From the NCBI GenBank assembly GCA_029783825.1, contig JAREIK010002672.1, positions 124,001 to 188,000 of the forward strand: DNA of 64,000 nt, read 5' to 3'. The notes under the pieces are model-generated. The model was not told where the DNA came from and made no database searches. It saw only the letters and a list, made by a program, of their open reading frames with translations. This document shows positions 23,736 through 35,555 of the stretch, piece by piece. Positions within the stretch are counted from its first letter, which is position 1. The number at the start of each line of letters is the position of its first letter. The stretch comes from Sapria himalayana. Lineage: Eukaryota; Streptophyta; Magnoliopsida; Malpighiales; Rafflesiaceae. The position numbers were made by a program, and so were the translations under genes.

Positions 23736-25742
23736 CTTCTTAATTTTATTATTGTTATATATCTTTTTATTCTTCTTATTCTTCTAATTCTTCCTATACT
23801 ACCTATACTTCCTTTTATTTTTATTCTTCTTATTCTTCTAAGTTTTTTAATTCTTCTTATTTTTCTTATTGTTCTTATTCTTTTTAGTCATCTTAATCTT
23901 CTTATTCTTATTCTTCTTATTCTTCTTATTCTTCTTATTCTTCTTATTCTTATTCTTATTATTATTCTTATTATTATTCTTTTTCTTCTTATTCTTCTTA
24001 TTCTTCTTATTCAATTTATTTTTCTTCTTATTCTTCTTATATTTGTTATTCTTGTTATTCTTATTATTATTCTTATTCTTCTTATTCTTGTTATTCTTCT
24101 TATTTTTCTAATTCTTATATTCTCCTTACTATTATTCTTCTTATTCTTTTTATTCTTTATTTCATTTTATAATTCTTATTCTTCTTATTCTTCATATTTT
24201 TCTTATTCATCTTATTTTTTTTATTCTTTTTTTTTGTTCTTTTTTTGTTCTTATTCTTTTTGTTCTTCTTACTAATATTATTCTTCTAATTTTTTTTATT
24301 CTTCTTATTCTTTTTTTTCTTCTTATTATTGGTATAATTATTTTTTTTAATATTATTCTTATTTTTGTTATTTTGGTTATTTTTCTTTTATTTCATATTC
24401 TTGTTTTTTTCCTTCTTATTCTTCATTTTCCTCTTATTCTTATTATTATTCTTATTCTTCTTATTATACTTATTCTTCTTATTTTTATTTTTCTTCTAAT
24501 TATTATTATTATTATTGTTATTCATTTTTTTCTTCTCATTCAATTTATTCTTTTTATTTTTTTTATCTTGTTATTCTATGTATCTTCTTATTCTTTTTAT
24601 TCGATTTCTTCTTCTTATTCTTTTTATTCTTCTTATATTAGTTATTCTTCTTATTCATTTTATTCTACTTATTCTTATTCTTCATATGCTTATTATTCTT
24701 ATTATTCTTATTCTTCTTATTATTTTTATTCTACTTATTCTTCTTATTATTTTTATTCTACTTATTCTTCTTATTCTTTTTATTCAACTTATTCTTTTTT
24801 TTCTTGTTATTCTACTTATTCTTCTTTTTCTTGTTATTCTACTTATTCTTCTTATTTTTCTTATTCTTCTTATTCATCTAATTCTACTTATTTTAGTTTT
24901 TGTTGTAAATATTCTTAATCTTCTTATTCTAATTATTTTTCATATCCTTCTTTTTTATTATTAATATTCTTATTCTTATTAGTCTTATTATTCTTCTTAT
25001 TCTAGTTATTCTTCTTATTATTCTTATACTTCTTATTCTTGATAATCTTTTAATTCTTATTATTCTTCTTACTTTTCATGTTCTTATTATTCATCTTATT
25101 TTTATTCTTATTTTTTTTCTTATTCTATTTTTTCTTGTTAATCTTATTTTTCTTCAAATTCATCATATTTTTCGTATTCTTATCATTATTCTTATCCTTC
25201 TTATTTTTCTTATTCTTCTAATTCTCCTTATTCTTCTTATTTTTTTTATTCTTCCTATTCTTCTTATTTTTTTTATTCTTCATATTCTTCTTATTATTCT
25301 AATTCTCCCTATTCTTCTTATTTTTCATATTTTATTTTATTTTTCTTATTCTTCTAATTCAAATATTTCTTCCTATACTTTCTATTATTCCTTTCTTTTT
25401 TATTTTTCTAATTATTCTAGTTCTTCTTAATCTTCTTATTCTTTATATTCTTTTGATTATTTAATTCATTTCTATTCTTCTTATTATTCTTATTCTTCTT
25501 ATTCTTAACATTTTTCTTATTCTTCTTATTATTCTTATTTTTATTATTCTTTTTATTCTTCTTATTCATTTTATTCTTTTTATTCTTCTAATTATTCTTA
25601 TTCTTCGTATTGTTCTGATTCTACTTATTATTTTTATCATTCTTATTATTTTCATTCTTCTTATTTTTCTTTTTCGTCTTACTCTTCTTATTCTTATTAT
25701 TCTAGTTATTCTTATTATTCTTCTTATTCTTATTATCCTTTT
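23736..25742. repeat. Array A4, 9-bp minisatellite
   Basis: About 2.0 kb between the 5' end of E4 and the 3' box of E5. Diverged TTATTCTTC units in constant register; no gene. Confidence 0.92.
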
Positions 25743-25811
25743 TTATAAAGTTTGTTTTATTAATTATTAAAGCCCTTTTTTTCGGCGGAGGAATACCATT
25801 TTTACAAGCTA
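25743..25811 (-). terminator. E5 conserved LINE 3' terminal box
   Basis: Minus strand: GGTATTCCTCCGCC, GAAAAAAAGGGC, then TTAATAAAACAAAC, CTTTATAAAAAAGG and the array. AATAAA is present. Confidence 0.85.
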
Positions 25812-26789
25812 GAGAACTACCATCTTCCCCTTTTACACCCGTGATAAAATAAAACACTTAACTATAAAGCTTTCAATCAAATTCTAATTGAAATAAGACA
25901 ATTTAAGTTTGTCTTTAATCTAATTTTCTTGATGTAAAACCTGCTTATTTTGCCTTTTCTTTTCCCCCATTAATCCTGCATGCTTACTTACTTCTTTCTC
26001 CAGCTACAACCTCTCGCTTTCTGCCAGCATATCTTCTTCCTCCTTAGGAAAAAAATTTTGATAGCCTTTTTTCTATTTTATCCTATTCTAACTTAGCTTG
26101 GTTGTCCATAAGCTTTAACTGATGTTCTGCTTGTGTTTCTATATCTTCTAACTGCTGCAAACCCTACTTTTCTGAAAACATACAAAAACATAGCAATACA
26201 TATACAAATACAGTTAGCCTCTTGCCCAGTAGCACAGCCTCGGTGTAATAGACCTTCAACTTTTTGCTTTTTGCTATCTGCATTGCTCCTTGGCAGTACT
26301 CTAAATTGTTGTTTTTATTCTTCCGTCCTTCTGATCTGTCTGCCACTCTGCCCCTATTTAGAACCTCGATGCTCTTATCGAAAGTATAACCACTAGTACA
26401 GCCCCTAACAAGTGGCCTTCTGACTCAACTAACTTAGAAACCACCCAATACACAACCCCTTCAAATTACACATTAATTTTCAAACATACTATCACATTCA
26501 GTTACAACAGTTAACAAGAAATACACAGAGAAGGCTAATGTAGAACTTGACTCTGTAGTTTCTTTCTTCTCTTCTAATACAGCAGTTAACATACATTACC
26601 CAATCCTGTCCTTACAAAAAAACAAGAAACCTACTTGCCCCAATCCCTAACCCTTCCTATATTACAAAATAGCACATAGAGCAGGATTTCGCACCCTAAA
26701 CTCACAGTAAGGAAAGACATGCATAGAGAATCTACAAAATATTGAATAGAAATGACATTTAAAACATTCAGTAGCTCTCATATCCTACC
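25812..26789 (-). other. E5 3' UTR
   Basis: No coding signal beyond short chance frames. It fills the position of the roughly 1-kb 3' UTR seen in the other copies. Confidence 0.65.
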
Positions 26790-27880
26790 TTATTTTATCC
26801 TTACATATGGGAAAGCGATCCGATCTAGTTTAGTTAACCCTAATAGTTTTTCTGGTAGAGTTTCCTTATCATACTCATTATCTCTTTTAAGTAAATATAT
26901 TCTAGCTAAATTATCTCTCAATGCATTTGCCTCCCTATATATGTATGATATTGATGCCTTCAAATCTACCATGAGGTTTATGATTATCTCAATCTCTTCC
27001 TCATACCTCCATAAAGTTATTCTATTCTCTACCAAATCTACAAGTAACTTAGAGTCTACCTGAATTTGTAAATTTTTTAATCCTAAATTATTACAAATAT
27101 ATAGTCCTCTTTTTAGTGCACAGATTTTGGAGTGGAGAGCTGAGGAAGCATTACAGGGAAGAGTAAAAGCTTTAATGATATTCCCATGAGAATTCCTTAT
27201 TACTCCTCCCCCATCCTGCGCCCATGTCTTTGTTAAAACTACCATCCATGTTAAGAGAAAGTTTACCTATCGATGGCTTGTTACATCTTATGCTTCTAAT
27301 TCTATTTACCTTTATCTTTTTAGTAGCCAGCTCCCATGTGTTTTTAATTGTTATATCTTCCATCATATCTTCAATCATAATAGGCCTGGTACAAAATATA
27401 TTACTAATTTTCTTTCTAATATCTTTTAAGATTTCAGCTACATCCATCTTTATTCCCTTAAATCTACTTTTATTTCTGGCTTTCCATAAGCACCAGATGA
27501 CTAAATGAGAAAAATTTTTAATAAGCCATTTTCTAATTGGGCTTCTTGAGGATTCCCTGTCCCACTTATTAATTTTGTCTGCTAATCCTACCGTTTTTTC
27601 CACTAAATTGATTGTTGTTTTCTAGTTCCTTCCAGACTTCTGCTGCAATTTTTCCTTCTGAGAATAAATGATCTATAGTTTCTATTGCACCGAAGCATCA
27701 TTCACATATGGATACCATTTATGCCTTTTCATTGAACATTTGTATCGATCGATACAGCATTAGCAATAACTTTCCATGCAAATGAGTTCATTTTTTGTGG
27801 GATATCTGCTTTCCAAGTCCATTTAAAAAGTGGTTGTGCAGGTTTTTTCTTTCTTATCAATTCTTTAGCCGATTTTAATG
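26790..27880 (-). pseudogene. E5 RNase H and zf-RVT
   Basis: Two overlapping frames, 27172-27603 and 26790-27245. The first has WCLWKARNKSRFKG and the RNase H start LSLNMDGSFNKDMG; Thr is replaced by Met beside the first Asp. A frameshift in the glycine loop (27172-27245) moves to the second frame with GGGVIRNS, HSKICALKRGL (the catalytic Glu position is Lys), QIQVDS and REANALRDNLA. The zf-RVT cysteines (27600-27760) are decayed. It is inactive through both frameshift and residue loss. Confidence 0.85.
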
Positions 27881-29180
27881 TGAATGCTCCTTGCAGATTA
27901 AATTTCCATTTCCAGCCACTTTTTTTAGTGTCAAGTGCACCTCCACAATCTCTTTCTATTTTATCAGTGCTTTCTAATTATTTGAGGCCTTCCTTGTCCT
28001 TATCCCATCCATATTTAGCTCTCATGTACTTGACCCATAAACTATTATATTCTTTTAATCTCCACCATCCCTTACAATCCCATGTGGTGGCAATATCCTG
28101 TAAACTAATTTTTCCTAATCCTGCTTCATCTTTTGGATAAAAAATATCTTTCCAGCTCTTCCAAATGAGCTTCAGCCTTTTGTATTTTTTACCCCATAAA
28201 AAATTAGCTATTTCCATTTCTAATTTCTTAATGAAGCTCTTCGGAGGATGAATGACTGACAAGATATGAACCAGCGTGCTTTGAAGTACATGAGAAATTA
28301 AAGTGATTCTAGCCCCAAATCCCAATAATTCTTCTTTCCAGCCTATGATTTTCTTTCACATTTTGTCCTGTAAGAAAATTAAATGCTTCTCCCTAAGTCT
28401 ACTCTCATATATAGGATAGCCCAGTACATTAAGGCACCTTTGTTTTGTGTAAAACTTATGATGTTTTTAATCTTATTAGGTACTTTTTCTAAATTTATTT
28501 TCTGTTAACATGAATTGACACTTGTTTTTATTCATTTTTGGCCCTGTTTCTATTTCTAACGTGTGCAGAAGCTCCATTAAATTCATCAAAGATATGCTAC
28601 TCATTTTTGTAAAAATTATCACATCATCTACATAGGGAAAATAGCCTATTCTTGGTGTGCTCCTTGGTTGCCTAAAAGAAGGTATTTTTTCTTCCAACAT
28701 TTTTCTATTTGAGCTAAGAATAAGTAATTCTAAATATGTATCAAATAATTAAAAAGACAGAGGGTCTCCTTGTCTTAACCCTCTTCTCGGCTTAAACTCT
28801 TTCCCTTTCTTACCATTCACAATAACTTGTACTCATACACTCGAAATACATCTGTATATCAAATCAATGCATGGTTCCGAGAAACCAAATTTCCTTAGGA
28901 CAAAGTAGAGTATATCCCATTCTACCCTATCAAATGCCTTGGATAAATCTAATTTCACTACTAAGTTATTTCCTCTAGTTTTATTTGTTATATCTTTCAT
29001 CATTTCTGAAGTTAATCTTATATTTTCAATCATTAATCTATTTTTAATAAACTTTGTTTGTTCCTGTGATATTATATCTGGCAGAATACAGCTTAATCAG
29101 CCGTGTAGGATCTTTGCCAGAATCTTATAGACCGCATTGCACAAGCTAATTGTGCAATATGCCAATAAAGGAATTCCCCA
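27881..29180 (-). pseudogene. E5 reverse transcriptase remnant
   Basis: Pieces in order: 28833-29033 with KLDLSKAFDRVEWDIL (first catalytic Asp), 28740-28832 with LRQGDPLS-like sequence interrupted by a stop, 28476-28700 with the active-site box changed from YADD to YVDD (28623-28634), and the thumb at 27978-28325 (TLISHVLQSTLVH, IANFLWGKK). YVDD is tolerated in some RTs, so that change alone need not kill activity, but the frames are broken. The SFRSISLCN-equivalent motif is partly lost by the rearrangement at 29155-29257. Confidence 0.86.
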
Positions 29181-30522
29181 TGCCTTAGGAATCTCTAATC
29201 CTACTAAAAAACTTGAAAATACAGTAATAAGATCATTTTTAACAATATGCCAATAAATCTAGAAAAAATAATTATTCTAGCCATCTGGCCCTGCCGCACA
29301 ATTCTTGTCCAGGCTAAAAACTACAATTTTTACCTCTTCTTCATCCGGGATGAACTCCATCATCTGATTTTGTTCATTTGTAATAATAGCCTTAATTTCT
29401 CTCAAAAGAGAATCACCTTCATGTTGAACCTGCCCACATAAATGAGTTTTAAAAAAATTATCAAAGGAGGCTCCTATTTCCTTATCATCTTCCACCCAAG
29501 CCCCCTCATCATTCTTTATACCTTTAATCATATTTCTTTGAGCTTTAATTTTACTCATATTATGAAAAAATATAGTATTTCAATCACCATCTTTTAACCA
29601 TTTAATCTTTGTCGGGTGCTTCGAGTAGATTTCTTCCATATGCAATCTAAGCTTCAACTAACCTTTTGCTTGACTTGTGTCTTGTTTCCTCATTATGAAT
29701 GCTGTCATATTCTAATTCTAGCTTTTCCACTTCTTCCTCCTCCAGTTTAATCTTTTGGTTTAAATTCCGAAAAACTTTTTTATTCCATTTTTTCAAACAT
29801 TTTTTAAGTCAATATAACTTAATTATTAGTACCTACATAGGTTTTCCAGGAGCTGGCTCTATCCATGACTCACTAACTACCTTTTCGAACTCTGAATGCT
29901 TAACCCACATATTCGGAAATTTGAATCTTCCTGGTACTCACTGATTTTTGTGGATCGATATGAGCAGCGTGGGCTATGATCTGAATAAATTCTAATTAAA
30001 TGACTCAATCCTATAACCCCTTGAGAGGATACCCACTTGGCATTGCACATGAACTTGTCCAGTCTGCCCAAATTACTCCTCTTTTCTACCAATTATTACA
30101 CCAGGTAAAGCTCGAGCCTATAAAGTCTATATTCATCAAATTAGCACTAGCAATTGTGTAATTAATTTGTGACATAGCTAATGAATCTTGAGTTTTTCCT
30201 CTTCCTTTTTCTTGTGTGCTTCTTATCACATTAAAATCTTTCCCTATAATCCATGGAGTGTCTTTTATTGCTATTTCATTTATCTCTTTCCATATATCAA
30301 TTCTATCTTTTTTAGTATTTTTAGCATAAACTATTGAAATTATTTCTTCTGCATCTTTATGCATTTTAAAATATACTACCTGCTCTATCTTTTAAGATTA
30401 TAATATCCAGGTTATTCTGCCACATAATTAAGAGTTTACAATTTATGTTTTCATATGCATTATTAAATCATAATATTTTACTATATTTAGTTAATTGCTC
30501 TTTTTGTGTCATGGGTTCTACA
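29181..30522 (-). pseudogene. E5 endonuclease and linker remnant
   Basis: The frame 30086-30364 carries IVYAKNTKKDR and WIIGKDFNVIRS (GGDFN changed to GKDFN). The frame 29877-30092 carries RLDKF and YSDHSP. Linker sequence follows at 29277-29558 (NDEGAWVEDDKEIG, DKNCAAGPDG). The catalytic Asp and His of SDH are present. The N-terminal few dozen residues are cut off by the junction with array A5 at about 30522. Confidence 0.83.
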
Positions 30523-32225
30523 ATTTATTCCAGTTATCATTCATATTCTTCCTATTCGTCTTATTCTTCTTATTCTACCTATTCTTCTTCAACTTTTTAT
30601 TCTTCTTATTCTTCATAATATTCTTATTCTTCTTATTTTATTATTTTACTTATTCTTCTTATACTCTTTATTAATCATATTCTTTTTTTTCTTTTTTTTC
30701 TTTTTTTTCTTTTTATTCTTATTATTTATCTTATACAACTTATTCTTCTTATTTTTCTTATTCTTCTTATCATTGTTATTTTTCTTATTTTTCTAATTCT
30801 TCTAATTCTTCATATTGTTATTTTCCTTCTTATTCTTTTTATTTATTATATTTTTCTTATTTTTCTTATTCTTCTTATTTTTATTATTTTTATTATTTTT
30901 ATTATTTTTATTATTTTTATTATTTTTATTATTCTTCTAATTCTAATTATTCTTTTTATTCATCTTATTCTTCTTTTTCTTCTACTGTGTCTTTCCTTCT
31001 TTTTCTTCTAATTTTTTTATTATTCTTATTATTCTTATTCATTTTATTCTTCTTATTCTTCTTATTTGTCTTATTCTTATTATTCTTCTTATTTATCTTA
31101 TTTTTGTTATTTGTCTTATTCTTCTTAGTCATCTTATTCTTCTTAGTCATCTTGTTTTTTATAGTCATCTTATTCTTCTTCTTTTTGATATTCTTCTTGT
31201 TAGTCTTTATCTTATTATTCTTCTTATTATTCTTATTCTTTTTAAAATTCTAATTCTTCTTATTCTTCTTAAAATTCTAATTCTTCTTATTCTTCTTATT
31301 TTTCTTATACATCATATTCTTCTTATTCTTGTTTTCCTTGTTATTCTTATTATTCTTATTATTCTTCTTATTCTTCTTATTCTTCTTATTATTATTAATC
31401 TTTTATTCTTCTTATTATTCTTATTCTTTTTTTATATTAATTCTTTTTTTTTCATCTTATTCTTATTATTCTTCTTATTCTTCTTATTCTTCTTATTCTT
31501 TTTATTCTTCTTTATCTTTTTATTCTTTTAGTTCTTCTTATTCTTTTTATTCTTCTTATTCTTCATATTCTTCTTATTATTCTTATCCATCTTATTCTTT
31601 TTATTATTCTTATCCTTCTTATTCTTCTTATTCTTCTTAGTCTTCTTTTTCTTCTTATTCTTCTTATTCTTTTTATTTTTTTTATTCTTCTTATTCTTCT
31701 TCTTATTGTTATTATTATTATTTTTCTTATTATTCTTATTATTCTTATTCTTGTTATTTTTTTTCTTCTTATTCTTATTATTCTTCTTTTTCTTCTTTAT
31801 TTTCGGTTTCTTATTCTTATTATTACATTTTTTTATTCTTATTCTTCTTATTCTTTTTGTTAATCTAATTCTTCTTATTATTCTTTATCTTCTAATTTTT
31901 TATTTTTCTTCAAATTACTCTTATTCTTGTTATTTTTGTCTTTCTACTTATTCTATTTATTCTTTTTATTCTTTTTATTCTTTTTATTCTTTTTATTCTT
32001 TTTATTTTTTTTATTTTTTTTATTCTTACTATTCTTTATATTCTTCTTATTCTAGTTATTTTTCTAATTATTCTTATTCTTCTTATTTTTCTTATTCTTA
32101 TTATTCTTCTTTTTCTTCATATTATTATTATTATTATTATTATTCTTATTCTTTTTATTCTTCGAAACCTACTTATTTTTGTTATTGTTATTGTTATTAT
32201 TATTCTCATTCTACTTTTTAAAAAT
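30523..32225. repeat. Array A5, 9-bp minisatellite
   Basis: About 1.7 kb between truncated E5 and the 3' end of the U2AF65 retrocopy. It includes a short TTTTTTTTC block (about 30683-30715) that keeps the 9-bp period. Confidence 0.92.
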
Positions 32226-33765
32226 TTTTAAGAGTTTAATATATACACTTCATAGCTTCTACACTAAGTGGGAACTGGATTACTCATCATATTCACCCTG
32301 ATAAACCCTATTTTCACTATAGAATACTGCTACAACTTGATTTCCACCAAATCTCTTTTCATTCATGCTTGCTCTTACTTTGGTTAAACCATCCACATAA
32401 GCATAATCCAAGAACACCTTGCCTACACCAGGAAAATCTCTACCTTCTGGACCTAGGCCTGGGATAATGACATTTAACACAGTAGCAAATTTTTTTCCCT
32501 CATCCCTCATGTCTTCCACAATGTCTTCATAGTTTTCATCATTTCCCAACTCATCCACACTTAAAACTTGCATGAGACACACAACTCTCGTAGTCATTGG
32601 TTGATTCATAGGCCTTTGCAAAGCAACCTGTTACTGGGCCTGTAAGAGCACAATTTCTTGTTCAGGTTCAGGTTGGATGGCACCAAGGTTGGCTCGGTGG
32701 ACAGTAGCATTTTATTTCCCATTTTAATTATATTAAGAGCCACGCATGCAATTTTAGTCATTGAAAGATCTTGATAAACACAGAAGGCATATCCCTTGAG
32801 TTTCCTATTTCTCTATCTTTCACTAGATCAAACCAATTGAAGCACCGAATGACTCTAAGAGTTCATGTATCTATGCTTTGGTGAAGTAGTAGGGCAGCTC
32901 ATCGACAAATATATGGTCTGGTCCCTCAAGACCACTAGAAGAATCTGGAGTCAGGCCCACAATACCTAAGTTATGATTTGGATTGGGTTGGCTCGGACCA
33001 AAAAATGTAGACAGTTATGGGTTGTAGTTGCTTGGCCACATTACTTTCATAGGTGCCCCCTCAAATTTTATCACATCTAAGGCCATTGCATTACTAGCTT
33101 CTTCAACGCATCTCATCTCAACAAATGCAAATTTCTTTACATGGTTGATATGCAACATTCATAATAGCTTCACTATGAACATCTGCATTGCCACCTTTAG
33201 CTGCCATCACATGGATAAAAAAAGTTGCTAAGACTATTCGTTAGCCGTAGGTGGAAGCCCTCCAACATAAACTCACTGAGCATGCCTAGTTGCCTACTGA
33301 GACATTGCCTAGATGGGCATAATAGGAAGAGCATTTAAAGGTTGAGTAGCTCCTAATAAAAACATGCTAGGAAACATCCCATTAATAGCAAGATTTTGTG
33401 CCCCTAGAATTTGACCAAACTAGTGGATTCCTCATGCAAAAATGGTATAGAAGTTTGATCATGCTCACTGTTGGCAAAGTGTGGGACTAGCAACACAAAA
33501 TTTCCAAATAATATCATGTAATTTGATATGGACTTTTGCGGCTGAAACTACAGAGGCGGCAGCGGCGGCTGCAACACTAGCTACGATGGTAGAAGCAGGA
33601 GGAGCCATTTCAAAACCACTTATTCTTTTGCTCTTAGAACGGGAGCGAGAACGAGATCTTGATTTGTGTTCTAACATATCCTTTGATTGAGATCGTGAGT
33701 GAAGCCTGTGCCTAGCATTTCTGTGTCTATCATAGTCTCTCCTATCATGATCTTGATTGAAAGTT
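32226..33765 (-). pseudogene. U2AF65: Processed pseudogene of splicing factor U2AF large subunit (U2AF65)
   Basis: U2AF65 binds the polypyrimidine tract of introns and recruits the U2 snRNP. The minus strand shows its parts in order without introns. An RS-rich region (SRSRSRSKSKRISGF-MAPP) lies at about 33760-33590. RRM1 starts with VYVGGLPPTANE (about 33275) and ends with VEEASNAMALD and FEGAP. RRM2 starts with GPDHIFVDELPYYFTKA (about 32930-32880). The C-terminal UHM domain is at 32280-32621, with TTRVVCLMQV, PGVGKVFLDYA and the KRFGGNQV motif, and ends GEYDE then a stop. RRM1, RRM2 and the linker carry stops and frameshifts; the UHM is open for 113 codons. Plant U2AF65 genes have many introns, so this is an mRNA-derived copy. 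Recognition is strong for the UHM and RS/RRM1 starts. Confidence 0.9.
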
Positions 33766-34165
33766 GGGAAAATTAAACCATATCAGGGCTACAAGGGTCT
33801 CCTCCATTGGGATATAATCAGCCATCAATTTTAGCATTCTAATAGAATATCCCTTAATTATCCATTGTTGCCTCATCCAAAGCATTTAAAAATCTTCTTC
33901 CTCGAGGCAATGTAGAATAGTATGTATCGCATCATAATCCCCCATTTTTATATTACCTTTGAGCTTTAAAGTTCCAATAAACTCTTGTATTTCCTTCACG
34001 CGAGGCTTTCCATGTGAAACTTTTTCTATGATAGTGTTATTAAATGGCTTGACAAGTTTATAAAGCATTGCAGAAAAAAAGTAAATGCCCTTCTTATTGC
34101 ACTAATCGAAGCTTTCTATTTCTTAAAATCTAGCTTTCTCTCTCTAATTCTTAGAGTTGCAGTTT
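33750..34165 (-). pseudogene. LINE ORF1 fragment (DUF4283) at the 5' end of chimera X
   Basis: The minus strand reads a LINE 5' box, then a DUF4283 segment: KLVKPFNN, VSHGKPRVKEIQEF (compare FSHGRPRIEDIRAF in E7), LEEEDF then a stop, and LWMRQQWIIKGYSIRM. It ends around VALIWFNFP. The first ORF1 codons (MEQFDLL-type) seem deleted between 34134 and about 34110. At about 33755 the sequence switches to U2AF65 without a spacer. The rest of ORF1, with the CCHC knuckle, is absent. Confidence 0.8.
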
Positions 34166-35522
34166 TTTATAAAGATTTGTTTTTCTTCTTTTTTTTTTGT
34201 AATTCTTCTTAATATTTTTATATTTCTTATTCTTGTTTTTCTTGTTATTCTAGTTATTTTTTTATTAACTTATTATTTTTATTCTTCTAATTCATAATTT
34301 TCTTTTATTTCTTATTATTATTAATTTTCATCTTATTCTTCTTTTTATTTTTATACTTATTATACTACTTATTTTTGTTATTCTTCTTATTCTTGTTATT
34401 CTTATTTTTCTTATTGTTCTTATTGTTCTTATTCATTTTATTTTCTTATTATTATTATTATTTTTTATTTTTCTTATTCTTTTTATACTTTTTAATCATT
34501 TTATTTTTATTATTCTTTTTATTCTACTTATTTTTAATATTCTTCTTATTCTTCTATTTCTTCTTTAATCTTTTTATTATTTTTATTCTATTTATTCTTT
34601 AAATTCTTCATATTCTTCTTATTATTTTTATACTTTTTATTATTTTTATTCTTTTTATTCTTCTAATTCTTCTAATTCGTCTAATTCTTCTAATTCTTTT
34701 ATTCTTCATATTTGTCTTATTCTTTCAATTCTTCTTATTCTTAATATTCTTCATATTCCTGTAACTCTTCTAATTATTCTTATTCTATTATTTTTTATAA
34801 TCTTTTTATTCTTCTTGTTCTTCTTATTTTTCTTATTCTTCTTATTCTTATTTTTATTCGTATTCTTCTTATTCAACATATTATTCTAATTCTTCGTATT
34901 CAACTTATTCTTCTGATATTACGTATTATTCTAATTATTATTCTTCTTATTCTACTTATTTTTCTAATTCTTCTAATTCTTATTAGTAATCTTATTCTTT
35001 TTTTTCTTCTTTTTCTTCGTATTCTTTTAATTTTTCTTATCCTTCTTATTCTTCTTATTCTTCATATTCTTCTTATTCATCTCAGTATTATTATTATGCT
35101 TATTCTACTTATTCTTCTATTTCATTTTTTTCTTAATATTCTTTGTATTCGTCTTATTTTTCTTATTCTTATTATTCGCATTATTTTTATTATTTTTTTA
35201 TCCTTCTTATCCTTCTAATCATTCATATTCAACTTATGCTTCTTATACATCAAATACTTCATTTCTTTGTTATCCATCTTATGCTTTTTATCCTTCTAAT
35301 CCTTCTTATTATTTTTATTATTCTTATTCTACTTTTTCTTCTTCTTTTTTTTTCTTATTCTTTTTATTCATATTATTACACTTCTTTCTTTTATTCTTCT
35401 AATTCTTCTTATTCCTCTCATTCTTCTTATTCTTATTATTATTGTATTTATTCTTATTCTTCTTATTTTTTTTAATCTTCTTACTCTTGTTATTCTTCAT
35501 ATTATTTTTATTCTTATTATTC

Positions 35523-35555
<33 letters not shown>

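Larger units (their letters stand above)
25743..30522 (-). mobile_element. LINE E5, 5'-truncated in endonuclease
   Basis: Minus strand: endonuclease from about 30522, linker, RT, zf-RVT, RNase H, 3' UTR and 3' terminal box. It lacks ORF1 and the first few dozen ORF2 codons. RNase H and RT are closest to those of E1. It carries a small rearrangement at 29155-29257. Array flanks both ends. Confidence 0.9.
32226..34165 (-). mobile_element. Chimeric retrocopy X: LINE 5' end and ORF1 fused to U2AF65 cDNA
   Basis: On the minus strand this unit begins with the LINE 5' terminal box (about 34160-34134), continues through a DUF4283 segment of ORF1 (to about 33755), and switches to an intronless U2AF65 sequence that ends shortly after its stop at 32280. 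The next sequence is the 9-bp array, with no LINE 3' UTR or terminal box. Array A6 lies directly upstream. Orientation is the same as all LINEs in the window. It looks like one retrotransposed chimeric molecule, made either by template switching or from a LINE-initiated fusion transcript. Confidence 0.8.

Noticed and set aside
32280..32621. Functional gene encoding a UHM-only protein
   Set aside because: The UHM frame is open, but upstream RRM1 and RRM2 are broken by stops and frameshifts, introns are missing, and the copy ends in the minisatellite. A retropseudogene explains it better.
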